Shown here: positions 54,468 to 62,431 of the stretch, one piece after another | Layout of the letters: each line of letters opens with the position of its first letter | Numbering within the stretch: the stretch's first letter is position 1 | From: Streptomyces sp. NA04227 | Lineage (GTDB): Bacteria; Actinomycetota; Actinomycetes; Streptomycetales; Streptomycetaceae | DNA: 64,000 bases | Assembly: GCF_013364195.1 (NCBI RefSeq) | Contig: NZ_CP054918.1 | Span: forward strand, 6,065,001 to 6,129,000 | Direction: 5' to 3' | The notes under the pieces: model-generated | What the model was told of the DNA's origin: nothing | The model's input: only the letters and a program-made list of their open reading frames with translations | Database searches by the model: none | Made by a program: the position numbers and the translations under genes

Positions 54468-55451
54468 ATGACCGTGCACCAGGAGAAGGCCCTTCAATTC
54501 CCTTACAGACACGGCACGTTGCGGCGCGGACGGCGTCGCGCCGTGCTCGGTGCGGTGTCCCTGCTCTGCTGCGCGACGGCCCTGACCGCCGTGCCCGCCG
54601 GAGCCGCCCCGGCTCCCGAGCCCGCGCGTGCGTCCGGTCCGTACGCCCCGAGCGGCGCCCGCGGCCCGGCGGTGGCGGCGGACTTCGCCGACGAGTTCGA
54701 CGGTGCGGCGGGCTCGGCCGTGGACGGCGCCAAGTGGCAGATCGAGACCGGCGACAACGTCAACAACCACGAGCGGCAGTACTACACGGCGGGCAACGCC
54801 AACGCGGCGCTCGACGGTCAGGGCCATCTCGTCATCACGGCCCGCAAGGAGAACCCGGCCGGATACCAGTGCTGGTACGGGCCCTGCGAGTACACCTCGG
54901 CGCGGCTCAACACCGCGGGACGGTTCACCGCCCAGTACGGGCATGTCGAGACCCGGCTCAAAGCGCCGCGCGGACAAGGGATGTGGCCCGCGTTCTGGGC
55001 GCTCGGCGACGACATCGGGCAGGTCGGCTGGCCCGCCAGCGGCGAGATCGACGTCATGGAGAACGTCGGGTTCGAACCGAGCACGGTCCACGGCACCCTG
55101 CACGGCCCGGGCTACTCCGGCTCGGGAGGCATCGGCGCCGCGTACACGCTGCCCGGCGGGCAGCAGTTCGCCGACGACTTCCACACCTTCGCCGTCGACT
55201 GGGAACCGGGCAGGATCACCTGGTCCGTGGACGGCACCGTCTACCAGACCCGGACGCCCGCCGATCTCGCCGGAAAGCAATGGGTGTTCGACAAGCCGTT
55301 CTTCCTGATCCTGAACCTGGCGGTCGGCGGCTACTGGCCGGGGGACCCGGACGGCAGTACGCAGTTCCCGCAGCAACTCGTCGTCGACTACGTACGGGTG
55401 AGCACCGGGGAGCGCGCCCTGTCGGCCTCCCCCACGGCCCGGACCCCGTAG
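54468..55451 (+). CDS. Secreted glycoside hydrolase family 16 (endo-beta-1,3-glucanase-like)
   Basis: A 327-aa enzyme with a Sec-type signal peptide (RRAVLGAVSLLCCATALTAV, cleavage near AGA-AP). The catalytic ExDxxE motif is GEIDVMENVG (E193 nucleophile, E198 acid/base). WPAFWALG and the closing QQLVVDYVRV strand are standard for bacterial laminarinases. It probably cleaves fungal or plant beta-1,3-glucans outside the cell. There is no carbohydrate-binding module. ATG at 54468 after CAGGAG. Confidence 0.93.
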   Translation: MTVHQEKALQFPYRHGTLRRGRRRAVLGAVSLLCCATALTAVPAGAAPAPEPARASGPYAPSGARGPAVAADFADEFDGAAGSAVDGAKWQIETGDNVNNHERQYYTAGNANAALDGQGHLVITARKENPAGYQCWYGPCEYTSARLNTAGRFTAQYGHVETRLKAPRGQGMWPAFWALGDDIGQVGWPASGEIDVMENVGFEPSTVHGTLHGPGYSGSGGIGAAYTLPGGQQFADDFHTFAVDWEPGRITWSVDGTVYQTRTPADLAGKQWVFDKPFFLILNLAVGGYWPGDPDGSTQFPQQLVVDYVRVSTGERALSASPTARTP

Positions 55452-55464
55452 TCACCCCACAGCC

Positions 55465-55498
55465 GCGCCCGGGCCGGTCCGTCCCCCGGCCCGGGCGC
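55465..55498. terminator. Bidirectional terminator, GH16 / alpha-beta hydrolase
   Basis: GCGCCCGGGCCGG pairs perfectly with CCGGCCCGGGCGC (13 bp, 8-nt loop) between two converging genes. Confidence 0.87.
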
Positions 55499-55503
55499 AC
55501 CCT

Positions 55504-56394
55504 TCACGTCCCCGCGCGCAGGAACCGCCCGAGCGCGGCGGTGAGTTCGGCCGGCGCGTCCTCCTGTACGAGATGCCCGGCGCCCTCGATCGGCAGCAAC
55601 TCGCAGCCCGGGATCAGGGCGGCCAGTTCGCGGCCGCGCTCCGGCGGGATCCAGGTGTCCTCGGTGCCCCAGCACAGCAGGACGGGCAGGTCGAGTTCGC
55701 CGTACCGGCCCTGGATCTCGTCGGTGAAGCGCTGGTCGTTCTGCTCGATCTGCCGGTAGAAGGCGGCCCGGCCCTCCTCGGTGCACCAGGGGGCGACGAG
55801 CCGGTCCAGGGTCGCCGGGTGCAGACCGTGGTGGCTGGCGGAGGCGACGTAGGCGCGGACCAGGGCCTCGTGCAGAGCGGGCGGGAGTTCGCCGAAGACC
55901 TCGGCATGGGCGCCGAGCAACCGGTAGGCGGGGGAGCCCCATGGGCTCAGTGCCACCGGGTCGACCAGGGCCAGACGTGCGTACCGGGCGCCGTGCAGCA
56001 GATGGGCGCGCAGGCTCACGCAGCCGCCGAAGTCGTGGGCGAGGACGGCCGGTCGGTCCAGTCCCCAGTGCGCGAGCAGCTCGGTGAACACCCGCGCCTG
56101 CGAGTCGAGGCCGACGTCCTGGCCCGCGTACATCTGCGAGGCGCCGTAGCCCGGCAGGTCCCAGACGTAGACGCGGTGCTCGTGCGCGAGGGCCCGTGCG
56201 GTGCCGCGCCAGACGTACGAGGAGAAGGGGGTTCCGTGCACGAGCACCACCGGGGGCGCTTCCTCGGGGCCGAGGACGCCCCAGCGGACCTCGCCCGCGG
56301 AGGTGAGCGCCACCCGGTCGAGTTCCCAGTCGCGCTGCCAGTCGTCGTCCCGTTCGACCTCGGTGTCGGTGGGTGCGGTCGGGTGTGGGGTCAT
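55504..56394 (-). CDS. Alpha/beta hydrolase with Asp nucleophile (dehalogenase/epoxide hydrolase-like)
   Basis: A 296-aa alpha/beta hydrolase. Oxyanion region VLVHGTPFSSYVWRG; nucleophile elbow AHDFGGCVSL with Asp rather than Ser, as in haloalkane dehalogenases and epoxide hydrolases; late acid in CWGTEDTWIPP; catalytic His in EGAGHLVQED. Substrate unknown. Its stop abuts a terminator shared with the GH16 gene. Confidence 0.87.
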   Translation of the reverse strand: MTPHPTAPTDTEVERDDDWQRDWELDRVALTSAGEVRWGVLGPEEAPPVVLVHGTPFSSYVWRGTARALAHEHRVYVWDLPGYGASQMYAGQDVGLDSQARVFTELLAHWGLDRPAVLAHDFGGCVSLRAHLLHGARYARLALVDPVALSPWGSPAYRLLGAHAEVFGELPPALHEALVRAYVASASHHGLHPATLDRLVAPWCTEEGRAAFYRQIEQNDQRFTDEIQGRYGELDLPVLLCWGTEDTWIPPERGRELAALIPGCELLPIEGAGHLVQEDAPAELTAALGRFLRAGT

Positions 56395-56500
56395 GGCTTC
56401 GACCCTAGGGTCCGGCGGGCGGTCCCGTCGTGCGGAATACAGGAGAGGCGGTGCCCGGCCCGTCCCGGCGGGCGAGGAGGCCGTGCGGGTTGCCGGGCGG

Positions 56501-57118
56501 TCAGTCCAGCCAGTGGGCCCGGCCCAGGTGGATCACGCGCATCTGGCGGCGGGCCATGTCCTTGATGGCCGCCTCGTCGCCGGGGGTCGCCTCGACCAGC
56601 TCGATGGCCGTCATGACCATGTGGTCCACGAAGAGCCGAGCCAGCATGTACAGGTCGTCGTCGCTCCAGCCCTCCGACTCCGGGTGGCAGGCGATGGCCG
56701 CCTTGGCCTCCTCGGAGAACCGGATCAACTCCCGGTGCATCGCCTCACGGACCTGCTGGACGCCGCCGTGCCGCTCGCGGGCCAGGAAGCGTACGTGCGA
56801 GGGCTGCGCGCGTACGTAGTCGGCGATCAGGTCGACCGTGTTCCTTATCAGGAGCTCGTGCTCGCCGGTCTCGTCGAGGGTGGACTGGATCATCGGGTGC
56901 AGGCTGCCGAGCGACTCCTCGACCAGGGCGACGCCGAGGTCCGCGGTACTGCGGAAATGCCGGTAGAACGCCGTCGGCGCCACGCCCACCGCGCGCGTGA
57001 CCTCACGGATGCCCAGGCTGCTGAGGCTCTGCTCCTCCAGCAGGACCAGGGCCGCGTCGAGCAGTGCCTGGCGGGTTTTCTGCTTCTGCGCCTGGCGGAC
57101 GCCAACGGTGTGACTCAT
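56501..57118 (-). CDS. TetR-family transcriptional regulator
   Basis: A 205-aa regulator. The N-terminal HTH reads LSSLGIREVTRAVGVAPTAF then YRHFRSTADLG; the C-terminal part is a helical ligand-binding domain. ATG at 57118 is the family-like start. It diverges from the small membrane genes at 57237 and 57464, and inverted repeats lie in the shared gap, so autoregulation plus repression of those genes is likely. Similar regulators often respond to fatty-acyl ligands; unproven here. Confidence 0.9.
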   Translation of the reverse strand: MSHTVGVRQAQKQKTRQALLDAALVLLEEQSLSSLGIREVTRAVGVAPTAFYRHFRSTADLGVALVEESLGSLHPMIQSTLDETGEHELLIRNTVDLIADYVRAQPSHVRFLARERHGGVQQVREAMHRELIRFSEEAKAAIACHPESEGWSDDDLYMLARLFVDHMVMTAIELVEATPGDEAAIKDMARRQMRVIHLGRAHWLD

Positions 57119-57125
57119 GACATCA

Positions 57126-57212
57126 GTTAACGATTGTTCTCTGGAATTGACAACCCGGGGGACGCGGTTGGAAGATGAAGTCAGTGAACAGTTGTAACCA
57201 CAAGCGTTCACT
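57126..57212. promoter_or_regulatory. Promoter and probable TetR operator
   Basis: Rightward promoter TTGACA (57147-57152), 18-bp spacer, GAAGAT (57171-57176). AGTGAAC (57183-57189) and GTTCACT (57206-57212) form an inverted repeat at the expected start of transcription. A second, imperfect pair is GTTAACGATTGTTC (57126-57139) with GAACAGTTGTAAC (57186-57198). The arrangement suits a TetR repressor acting on both divergent genes. Confidence 0.65.
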
Positions 57213-57236
57213 CAAATCTTCACGAGAGGTGTCCTC

Positions 57237-57398
57237 ATGTTGTTCCTCGTCGTAGCGCTCCTGCTGCTCGGCGTGGTCATGGGGGCGGTCGTGCACGCGC
57301 CGCCCGCCGTGTCCCTCGTCGCCGCCGTCGTCATCGGGGTCTGGCTCGCCGTCTTCGCGGTTCGCGAACGGTACGGACGCCGCACCCGCACCGACTGA
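57237..57398 (+). CDS. Small two-TM membrane protein
   Basis: A 53-aa protein with two hydrophobic helices (MLFLVVALLLLGVVMGAVVH and VSLVAAVVIGVWLAVFAV) and a basic tail (RERYGRRTRTD). It is preceded by GAGAGG and by the clear promoter and operator described above. Unknown function; likely under TetR control. Confidence 0.75.
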   Translation: MLFLVVALLLLGVVMGAVVHAPPAVSLVAAVVIGVWLAVFAVRERYGRRTRTD

Positions 57399-57463
57399 AA
57401 CCGCGGCACACCCCCGCAGCACCGTCCGATCCGACCGTCACTTTCCTGACAGGGAGCCCACAC

Positions 57464-57742
57464 ATGCTGGAACTCACCGCCCCCGCACGGTCGACGCAGC
57501 GCCGACCCGGAGTGCGGGACGCCGACGGCATGGCCGTCGCCTCGTTCGTCCTCGGCCTGCTCGGTCTGCTCGTCCTCAACCTCGTCCTCGGCCCGATCGC
57601 GATCGTGCTCGCCCTCGCGTCCCTGTGGCGCGGCACCAAGCGCCGGGCCCGCGCCTTCCTCGGTCTCGCCCTCGGCATCGCCGACGTCGTCGTCCTGACC
57701 GTCCTCGTCCACAGCGGCGGCGTGTGGAGCTTCGGCGGCTGA
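57464..57742 (+). CDS. DUF4190-like small membrane protein
   Basis: A 92-aa protein with DADGMAVASFVLGLLGLLVL then LALASLWRGTKRRARAF and LGLALGIADVVVL, the pattern of DUF4190 membrane proteins. ATG at 57464 after AGGGAG. It follows the 53-aa gene by 65 bp and probably shares its promoter. Confidence 0.8.
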   Translation: MLELTAPARSTQRRPGVRDADGMAVASFVLGLLGLLVLNLVLGPIAIVLALASLWRGTKRRARAFLGLALGIADVVVLTVLVHSGGVWSFGG

Positions 57743-57913
57743 CCGGCCGACCCGGCCCCGCACGGCCGGTACTCCGCCCGTGCGCCCCACCGCGCGGGGC
57801 GGCCGCCCGTCCGGGGTGCCCGCACCGCGATCCGCGCGAGGCGTGAGGGTGCGAGGCTTCCGTGACCCCCTCCCGTGCGCCCCTGCGCCGGAAGCGCTCC
57901 CGTGAAGGCCTCG

Positions 57914-57929
57914 TAGAATCGTGGGCACC
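57914..57929 (+). promoter_or_regulatory. -10 element just ahead of cysteine desulfurase, near-leaderless
   Basis: TAGAAT at 57914-57919 lies 10 bp from the ATG at 57930. The transcript would have a leader of a few bases only and no ribosome site, as is common in actinobacteria. The -35 is weak. Confidence 0.5.
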
Positions 57930-59093
57930 ATGGCCTATCTCGACCACGCCGCGACCACTCCGATGCTTCCGGAGGCGATCGAGGCGATGACCGCCCAGCT
58001 CGCCGTCACCGGCAACGCCTCCTCGCTGCACTCGGCGGGCCGCCGCGCACGGCGCACCGTCGAGGAAGCGCGCGAGACCCTCGCCGAGGCGCTGGGCGCC
58101 CGGCCCAGCGAGGTCGTCCTGACCTCCGGCGGCACCGAGGCCGACAACCTCGCCGTGAAGGGCCTGTACTGGTCCCGCCGCGCCGCCGACCCGGCCCGCA
58201 CCCGGGTCCTCGCGAGCCCCGTGGAGCACCACGCCGTCCTGGACGCCGTCGACTGGCTCGCCGTCCACGAGGGCGCCCGGGTCGAGTACCTGCCGGTGGA
58301 CCGGTACGGGCGCGTGCACCCCGAGACGCTGCGCGAGGCGATCGCCCGCGACCCCGCGGACGTCGCCCTGGCCACCGTCATGTGGGCCAACAACGAGATC
58401 GGCACCGTGCTGCCGATTCGTGAACTGGCCGATGTGGCCGCCGAGTTCGGCATCCCGCTGCACGCCGACGCGGTCCAGGCCTTCGGTCAGCTCCCCCTCG
58501 ACTTCGCCGCGTCCGGCCTCGCCGCGATGACGGTTTCCGGCCACAAGATTGGCGGCCCCTACGGCATCGGCGCCCTCCTCCTCGGCCGCGACCACACCCC
58601 CGTACCGGTGCTGCACGGCGGCGGGCAGGAACGCCAGGTCCGCTCCGGAACCCTGGACGTCCCGGCCACGGCCGCCTTCGCCGTCGCCGCACGGCTGGCC
58701 GCCGAGGGGCGCGAGGAGTTCGCGCGCGAGGTCGGCGCCCTGCGGGACCGGCTGGTCGAGGCGGTGCGCGAGGCCGTGCCCGAGGCGGTGCTCGGCGGGG
58801 ACCCCGTCGACCGGCTGCCCGCCAACGCGCACTTCAGCTTCCCCGGCTGCGAGGGCGACTCGCTGCTCCTCCTGCTCGACGCCCAGGGCATCGAGTGCTC
58901 CACCGGATCCGCCTGCACCGCCGGCATCGCCCAGCCCAGCCATGTACTGCTCGCGACCGGTGTGGCGCCCGAACTGGCCCGCGGCACCCTGCGGTTCTCA
59001 CTCGGACACACCTCCACCCGGGCCGACGTCGACGCACTGGCCAAGGCCATCGGACCGGCCGTCGAACGGGCGCGGAGCGCGGGGCTCTCCTGA
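57930..59093 (+). CDS. Cysteine desulfurase (NifS/IscS-like)
   Basis: A 387-aa PLP enzyme that takes sulfur from cysteine. N-terminus [15 protein letters not shown] lysine K206 in [10 protein letters not shown]; active-site Cys329 in [12 protein letters not shown] at 57930 is the family start. It is near mnmA (61049), which needs persulfide sulfur for tRNA 2-thiouridine, so it is the likely donor. Confidence 0.95.
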   Translation: MAYLDHAATTPMLPEAIEAMTAQLAVTGNASSLHSAGRRARRTVEEARETLAEALGARPSEVVLTSGGTEADNLAVKGLYWSRRAADPARTRVLASPVEHHAVLDAVDWLAVHEGARVEYLPVDRYGRVHPETLREAIARDPADVALATVMWANNEIGTVLPIRELADVAAEFGIPLHADAVQAFGQLPLDFAASGLAAMTVSGHKIGGPYGIGALLLGRDHTPVPVLHGGGQERQVRSGTLDVPATAAFAVAARLAAEGREEFAREVGALRDRLVEAVREAVPEAVLGGDPVDRLPANAHFSFPGCEGDSLLLLLDAQGIECSTGSACTAGIAQPSHVLLATGVAPELARGTLRFSLGHTSTRADVDALAKAIGPAVERARSAGLS

Positions 59094-59286
59094 CCCCACG
59101 GCGCCCGGCCGAGCGCCGCGTCGTACGGTCCGTACCACCGAGTCACGGCCCTGGCCGAGAATCGCCTATGGTGTGCTGGCCCGTGGTGGTGGGGGCGCGG
59201 CCGGTGTTCCGGCGGCCCGAGGGCGCGCAGGTGTTCCGCCGTGCGCGAGGCCGCGGGCGGAACCAGGTACATACAGGAGGAACGTC

Positions 59287-60120
59287 GTGGACACGACTTC
59301 GCGCGCACTGCGCCGTACCGCGGCCGGTGCCGCAAGCCTGCTCGCGGTGGCGCTGCTCGCCGCCTGCGGCGGCTCGGACGACAAGGACGCGTCCGGCCCC
59401 AAGGGGGAGAAGGGCAAGGGGAGTTCGGCGTCCGGCGGCTCGGCCTCGGGCGGCGGTGACGCGTCCGGCGGCGCGGACGGCAGCGGCGGCTCGGACGGCA
59501 AGACTCTCAGCGCGGCCGAGCTGGAGACCGCGGTCGTCAAGGACGGTGAGGTCCCGGGCCACAAGATCTCCGAGCGCGCGAAGGTGGACCGGACCGCGGA
59601 GAAGGACGTGAAGACCGAGCGGGCCGAGTGCGGCCCGCTGGCCAACGCCGCGCTCGGCACCACCACCGGCGGCCCCGCGGCCAAGGTCGAGCGCGAGGCG
59701 CTCACCAAGCCCGCGAAGGGCGAGGTGAAGGACCCCAAGGACCTGGAGTCCGCCTTCGACGCGACCAAGTCCATGATCAGCCTCGCCGCGTACGAGGACG
59801 GCGGCGCGCGCTCGGCGATGGAGGCCCTGCGCAAGGGCGTCGCGCCCTGCGGGGGCGGCTTCACCACGCACGCCCACGGCGAGGACCTGAAGATCACCTC
59901 CGTCAAGGAGGACACCGCCCCGAAGCTCGGCGACGAGGCGACCGCGTTCACCGTCGTCAACCAACAGGGCCACGACAAGGCCTCGTTCAAGGTCGTCGTG
60001 GTGCGCAAGGGCAACACCCTCGCCTACTTCACCTCGCTGAACCTCGGGGCGATCGTCAGCGGCAAGGACTTCGACTTCCCGGTCGAGCTCGCACAGGCAC
60101 AGGCCAAGAAGCTGGCCTGA
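59287..60120 (+). CDS. Secreted lipoprotein of unknown function
   Basis: A 277-aa lipoprotein. Signal [17 protein letters not shown] has a clear lipobox Cys; a Ser/Gly/Asp-rich linker follows and then a beta-rich domain ([40 protein letters not shown]). GTG at 59287 follows AGGAGGAACGTC. The family is widespread in Streptomyces but I cannot name a function. The 193-bp gap before it holds no other gene. Confidence 0.85.
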   Translation: MDTTSRALRRTAAGAASLLAVALLAACGGSDDKDASGPKGEKGKGSSASGGSASGGGDASGGADGSGGSDGKTLSAAELETAVVKDGEVPGHKISERAKVDRTAEKDVKTERAECGPLANAALGTTTGGPAAKVEREALTKPAKGEVKDPKDLESAFDATKSMISLAAYEDGGARSAMEALRKGVAPCGGGFTTHAHGEDLKITSVKEDTAPKLGDEATAFTVVNQQGHDKASFKVVVVRKGNTLAYFTSLNLGAIVSGKDFDFPVELAQAQAKKLA

Positions 60121-60131
60121 CAGCCGAGTTG

Positions 60132-60160
60132 GCGGGCGCTCGCGGCATGCGGGCGCCCGC
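60132..60160 (+). terminator. Terminator after the lipoprotein gene
   Basis: GCGGGCGC pairs with GCGCCCGC around a 13-nt loop, 12 bases past the stop. Confidence 0.65.
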
Positions 60161-60217
60161 GTCCGGCGGCGGCGCGAAAGGTGCCGGTCGCGGCGAAGGG
60201 TGCCGGTTCCGGCCCGC

Positions 60218-60922
60218 TCAGGTCTGCGCCTTGTGCGCGTCCCTGACCAGCCGCAGATACCGGTCCCAGTCCCAGAACCGGCCCGGGTCGGTGTGGTCGG
60301 TGCCCGGCACCTCCACATGCCCGACGATGTGCTCGCGGTCCACCGGCAGGTCGTAGCGTGCGCAGATGCGGGCGGTCAGACGGGCCGAGGAGCGGTACAT
60401 GGCGTCGGTGAACGACTCGGGCCGGTCCACCCAGCCGACGTGCTCGATGCCGACGCTGCGCTCGTTGTACTCGCGGTTGCCGGTGTGGAAGGCCACGTCG
60501 AGCTCCCGGATCATCTGCGTGACGTGACCGTCGCCGCGCACCACGTAATGCGTGGCCGCCCGGTGCGAGGGATCGCGGAAGACCTTGACCGTGGAGCGGT
60601 AGCTGCCCTGTGTGACATGCACGACCACGCGGTCGACGGCGTAGTCGTCGGGCCGGTCCGCCCGGCGCCAGTTCGCCGGGGAGGCACCGATCCACAGGGC
60701 GCCGGTGTAGTCGACCTCACCCGGTGTGCGCGGCTTGTCCACGCCGGGTGTGCGCCACCACAGCCGCGCGAGATCGCCGCGGGCGAGCGCGCCGACGCCG
60801 ATCGCGGCCCCGGCACCGCCGATCAGCAGTCCCCGTCGGCTGATCCGCTTCCCGCCGTCCTTGCCCGACCCTGCCCCGCCGCCCTTGGCGGCGCCCCCGC
60901 CACTTCCGCGTTCACGCTGCAT
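60218..60922 (-). CDS. Tat-exported N-acetylmuramoyl-L-alanine amidase (Ami_2 family)
   Basis: A 234-aa zinc amidase. N-terminal twin-arginine signal [20 protein letters not shown]. Catalytic core: [13 protein letters not shown] (zinc His), [10 protein letters not shown], and [15 protein letters not shown] (second zinc His and acid). It cuts the amide between muramic acid and the stem peptide. Start ATG 60922. Only 126 bp separate it from the divergent mnmA. Confidence 0.92.
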   Translation of the reverse strand: MQRERGSGGGAAKGGGAGSGKDGGKRISRRGLLIGGAGAAIGVGALARGDLARLWWRTPGVDKPRTPGEVDYTGALWIGASPANWRRADRPDDYAVDRVVVHVTQGSYRSTVKVFRDPSHRAATHYVVRGDGHVTQMIRELDVAFHTGNREYNERSVGIEHVGWVDRPESFTDAMYRSSARLTARICARYDLPVDREHIVGHVEVPGTDHTDPGRFWDWDRYLRLVRDAHKAQT

Positions 60923-61033
60923 CCACCCCGCCCTCCTCCCCGTCCGCACCGGTTCCGCCGGTCCCTCGGGCCGCCGTTCTCCCGGTATGCGAACGTCAAC
61001 GAAATCACGGACGAATACAGTTCCCCGGACCCG

Positions 61034-61048
61034 TACCCTGGACGGGTT
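61034..61048 (+). promoter_or_regulatory. -10 element for a probably leaderless mnmA
   Basis: TACCCT at 61034-61039 ends 9 bp before the ATG at 61049 and no ribosome site is present, so transcription likely starts at or next to the start codon. Confidence 0.45.
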
Positions 61049-62170
61049 ATGACTGACACCCCCGCGCGCCCCCTCCGTGTCCTCGCCGCCATGTCCGGCG
61101 GGGTGGACTCCGCCGTCGCCGCCGCCCGCGCCGCCGAGGCCGGGCACGACGTGACCGGAGTGCACCTCGCGCTCTCGGCGAACCCGCAGTCCTTCCGTAC
61201 CGGCGCCCGCGGCTGTTGCACCATCGAGGACTCCCGCGACGCGCGCCGCGCGGCCGACGTCATCGGCATCCCGTTCTACGTCTGGGACCTGGCCGAGCGC
61301 TTCCGCGAGGACGTCGTCGAGGACTTCGTCGCCGAGTACGAGGCCGGGCGCACTCCCAACCCCTGCCTGCGCTGCAACGAGAAGATCAAGTTCGCCGCGC
61401 TGCTCGACAAGGCGCTCGCCCTCGGTTTCGACGCGGTGTGCACGGGCCACTACGCCCAGGTCGTCACGCTCCCCGACGGCTCGCGTGAGCTGCACCGCGC
61501 CTCGGACATGGCCAAGGACCAGTCGTACGTGCTCGGCGTGCTCGACGAGCGGCAGCTCGCGCACGCCCTGTTCCCGCTCGGCGACACGGTGACCACCAAG
61601 GACGAGATCCGCGCGGAGGCCGAGCGGCGCGGGCTCGCGGTCGCCAAGAAGCCCGACAGCCACGACATCTGCTTCATCGCCGACGGCGACACCCAGGGCT
61701 TTTTGGCCAACCGCCTCGGCCGCGCCGAGGGTGACATCGTCGACGAGTCCGGCGAGAAGGTCGGCACCCACGAGGGCGCGTACGGATTCACCATCGGCCA
61801 GCGCAAGGGCCTGCGCATCGGCACCCCGGCCCCGGACGGCAAGCCGCGCTACGTCCTGGACATCTCCCCGGTGGACAACACCGTCACCGTCGGCCCGGCC
61901 GCCGCCCTGGACGTCACGGCGCTCGTCGCGGTCAAGCCCCGCTGGTGCGGCGTCGCGCCCACCGGGCCCGGTACGTACACGGCGCAGCTGCGTGCGCACG
62001 GCGGCGAGAGCGAAGTACGCGCCGAACTCGTCGACGGCGAGCTGCGGGTCGACTTCGACGAGGCACAGCGCGGCGTCGCGCCCGGTCAGGCCGTGGTGCT
62101 CTACGACGGGACGCGGGTGGTGGGTTCGGCGACCATCGCGCGGACGGTACGGGCGACTTCGTCGGTGTGA
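61049..62170 (+). CDS. mnmA: tRNA-specific 2-thiouridylase
   Basis: A 373-aa enzyme that thiolates U34 of Lys, Glu and Gln tRNAs. PP-loop [11 protein letters not shown] (residues 16-26), [12 protein letters not shown] with the first catalytic Cys, and [10 protein letters not shown] with the second. The rest matches the family ([12 protein letters not shown]). Probably uses sulfur from the desulfurase at 57930. Confidence 0.96.
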   Translation: MTDTPARPLRVLAAMSGGVDSAVAAARAAEAGHDVTGVHLALSANPQSFRTGARGCCTIEDSRDARRAADVIGIPFYVWDLAERFREDVVEDFVAEYEAGRTPNPCLRCNEKIKFAALLDKALALGFDAVCTGHYAQVVTLPDGSRELHRASDMAKDQSYVLGVLDERQLAHALFPLGDTVTTKDEIRAEAERRGLAVAKKPDSHDICFIADGDTQGFLANRLGRAEGDIVDESGEKVGTHEGAYGFTIGQRKGLRIGTPAPDGKPRYVLDISPVDNTVTVGPAAALDVTALVAVKPRWCGVAPTGPGTYTAQLRAHGGESEVRAELVDGELRVDFDEAQRGVAPGQAVVLYDGTRVVGSATIARTVRATSSV

Positions 62171-62200
62171 GGCAGGCGGGCGCGGAGGCTTCGGCTCCGC

Positions 62201-62320
62201 GCCCGCGCCTACGCCCGCGCCTACGCCCGCGCCTACGCCCGCGCCTACGCCCGCGCCTACGCCCGCGCCTACGCCCGCGCCTACGCCCGCGCCTACGCCC
62301 GCGCCTACGCCCGCGCCTGG
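62201..62320. repeat. 12-bp minisatellite GCCCGCGCCTAC, nine perfect units plus one degenerate
   Basis: Nine identical tandem units run from 62201 to 62308; a tenth at 62309-62320 ends GG instead of AC. The array begins 31 bp after the mnmA stop, outside any convincing gene. Unit length is a multiple of three, but no frame looks coding. Confidence 0.92.
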
Positions 62321-62347
62321 GCTTTCGCCCGCGCTCGCACACGCGAA

Positions 62348-62379
62348 GGGGCGGTGCCCGGACCCCCGGACACCGCCCC
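62348..62379. terminator. Terminator between mnmA and metalloprotease
   Basis: GGGGCGGTG pairs with CACCGCCCC around a 14-nt partly paired loop. It serves converging genes 61049-62170 (+) and 62432-64000 (-). Confidence 0.75.
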
Positions 62380-62431
62380 AGCCGTACCCCCACTCAAGGT
62401 GCGGCGCGTTGCGCGCGGTTCGCGCGCCGGA

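Noticed and set aside
60200-61048. Longer MnmA with a 283-residue N-terminal extension
   Set aside because: The extension is antisense to the amidase gene; [21 protein letters not shown] at 61049 is the normal MnmA start.
62201-62320. Possible CRISPR array
   Set aside because: Repeats are 12 bp and directly adjacent with no spacers, and no cas genes are near.
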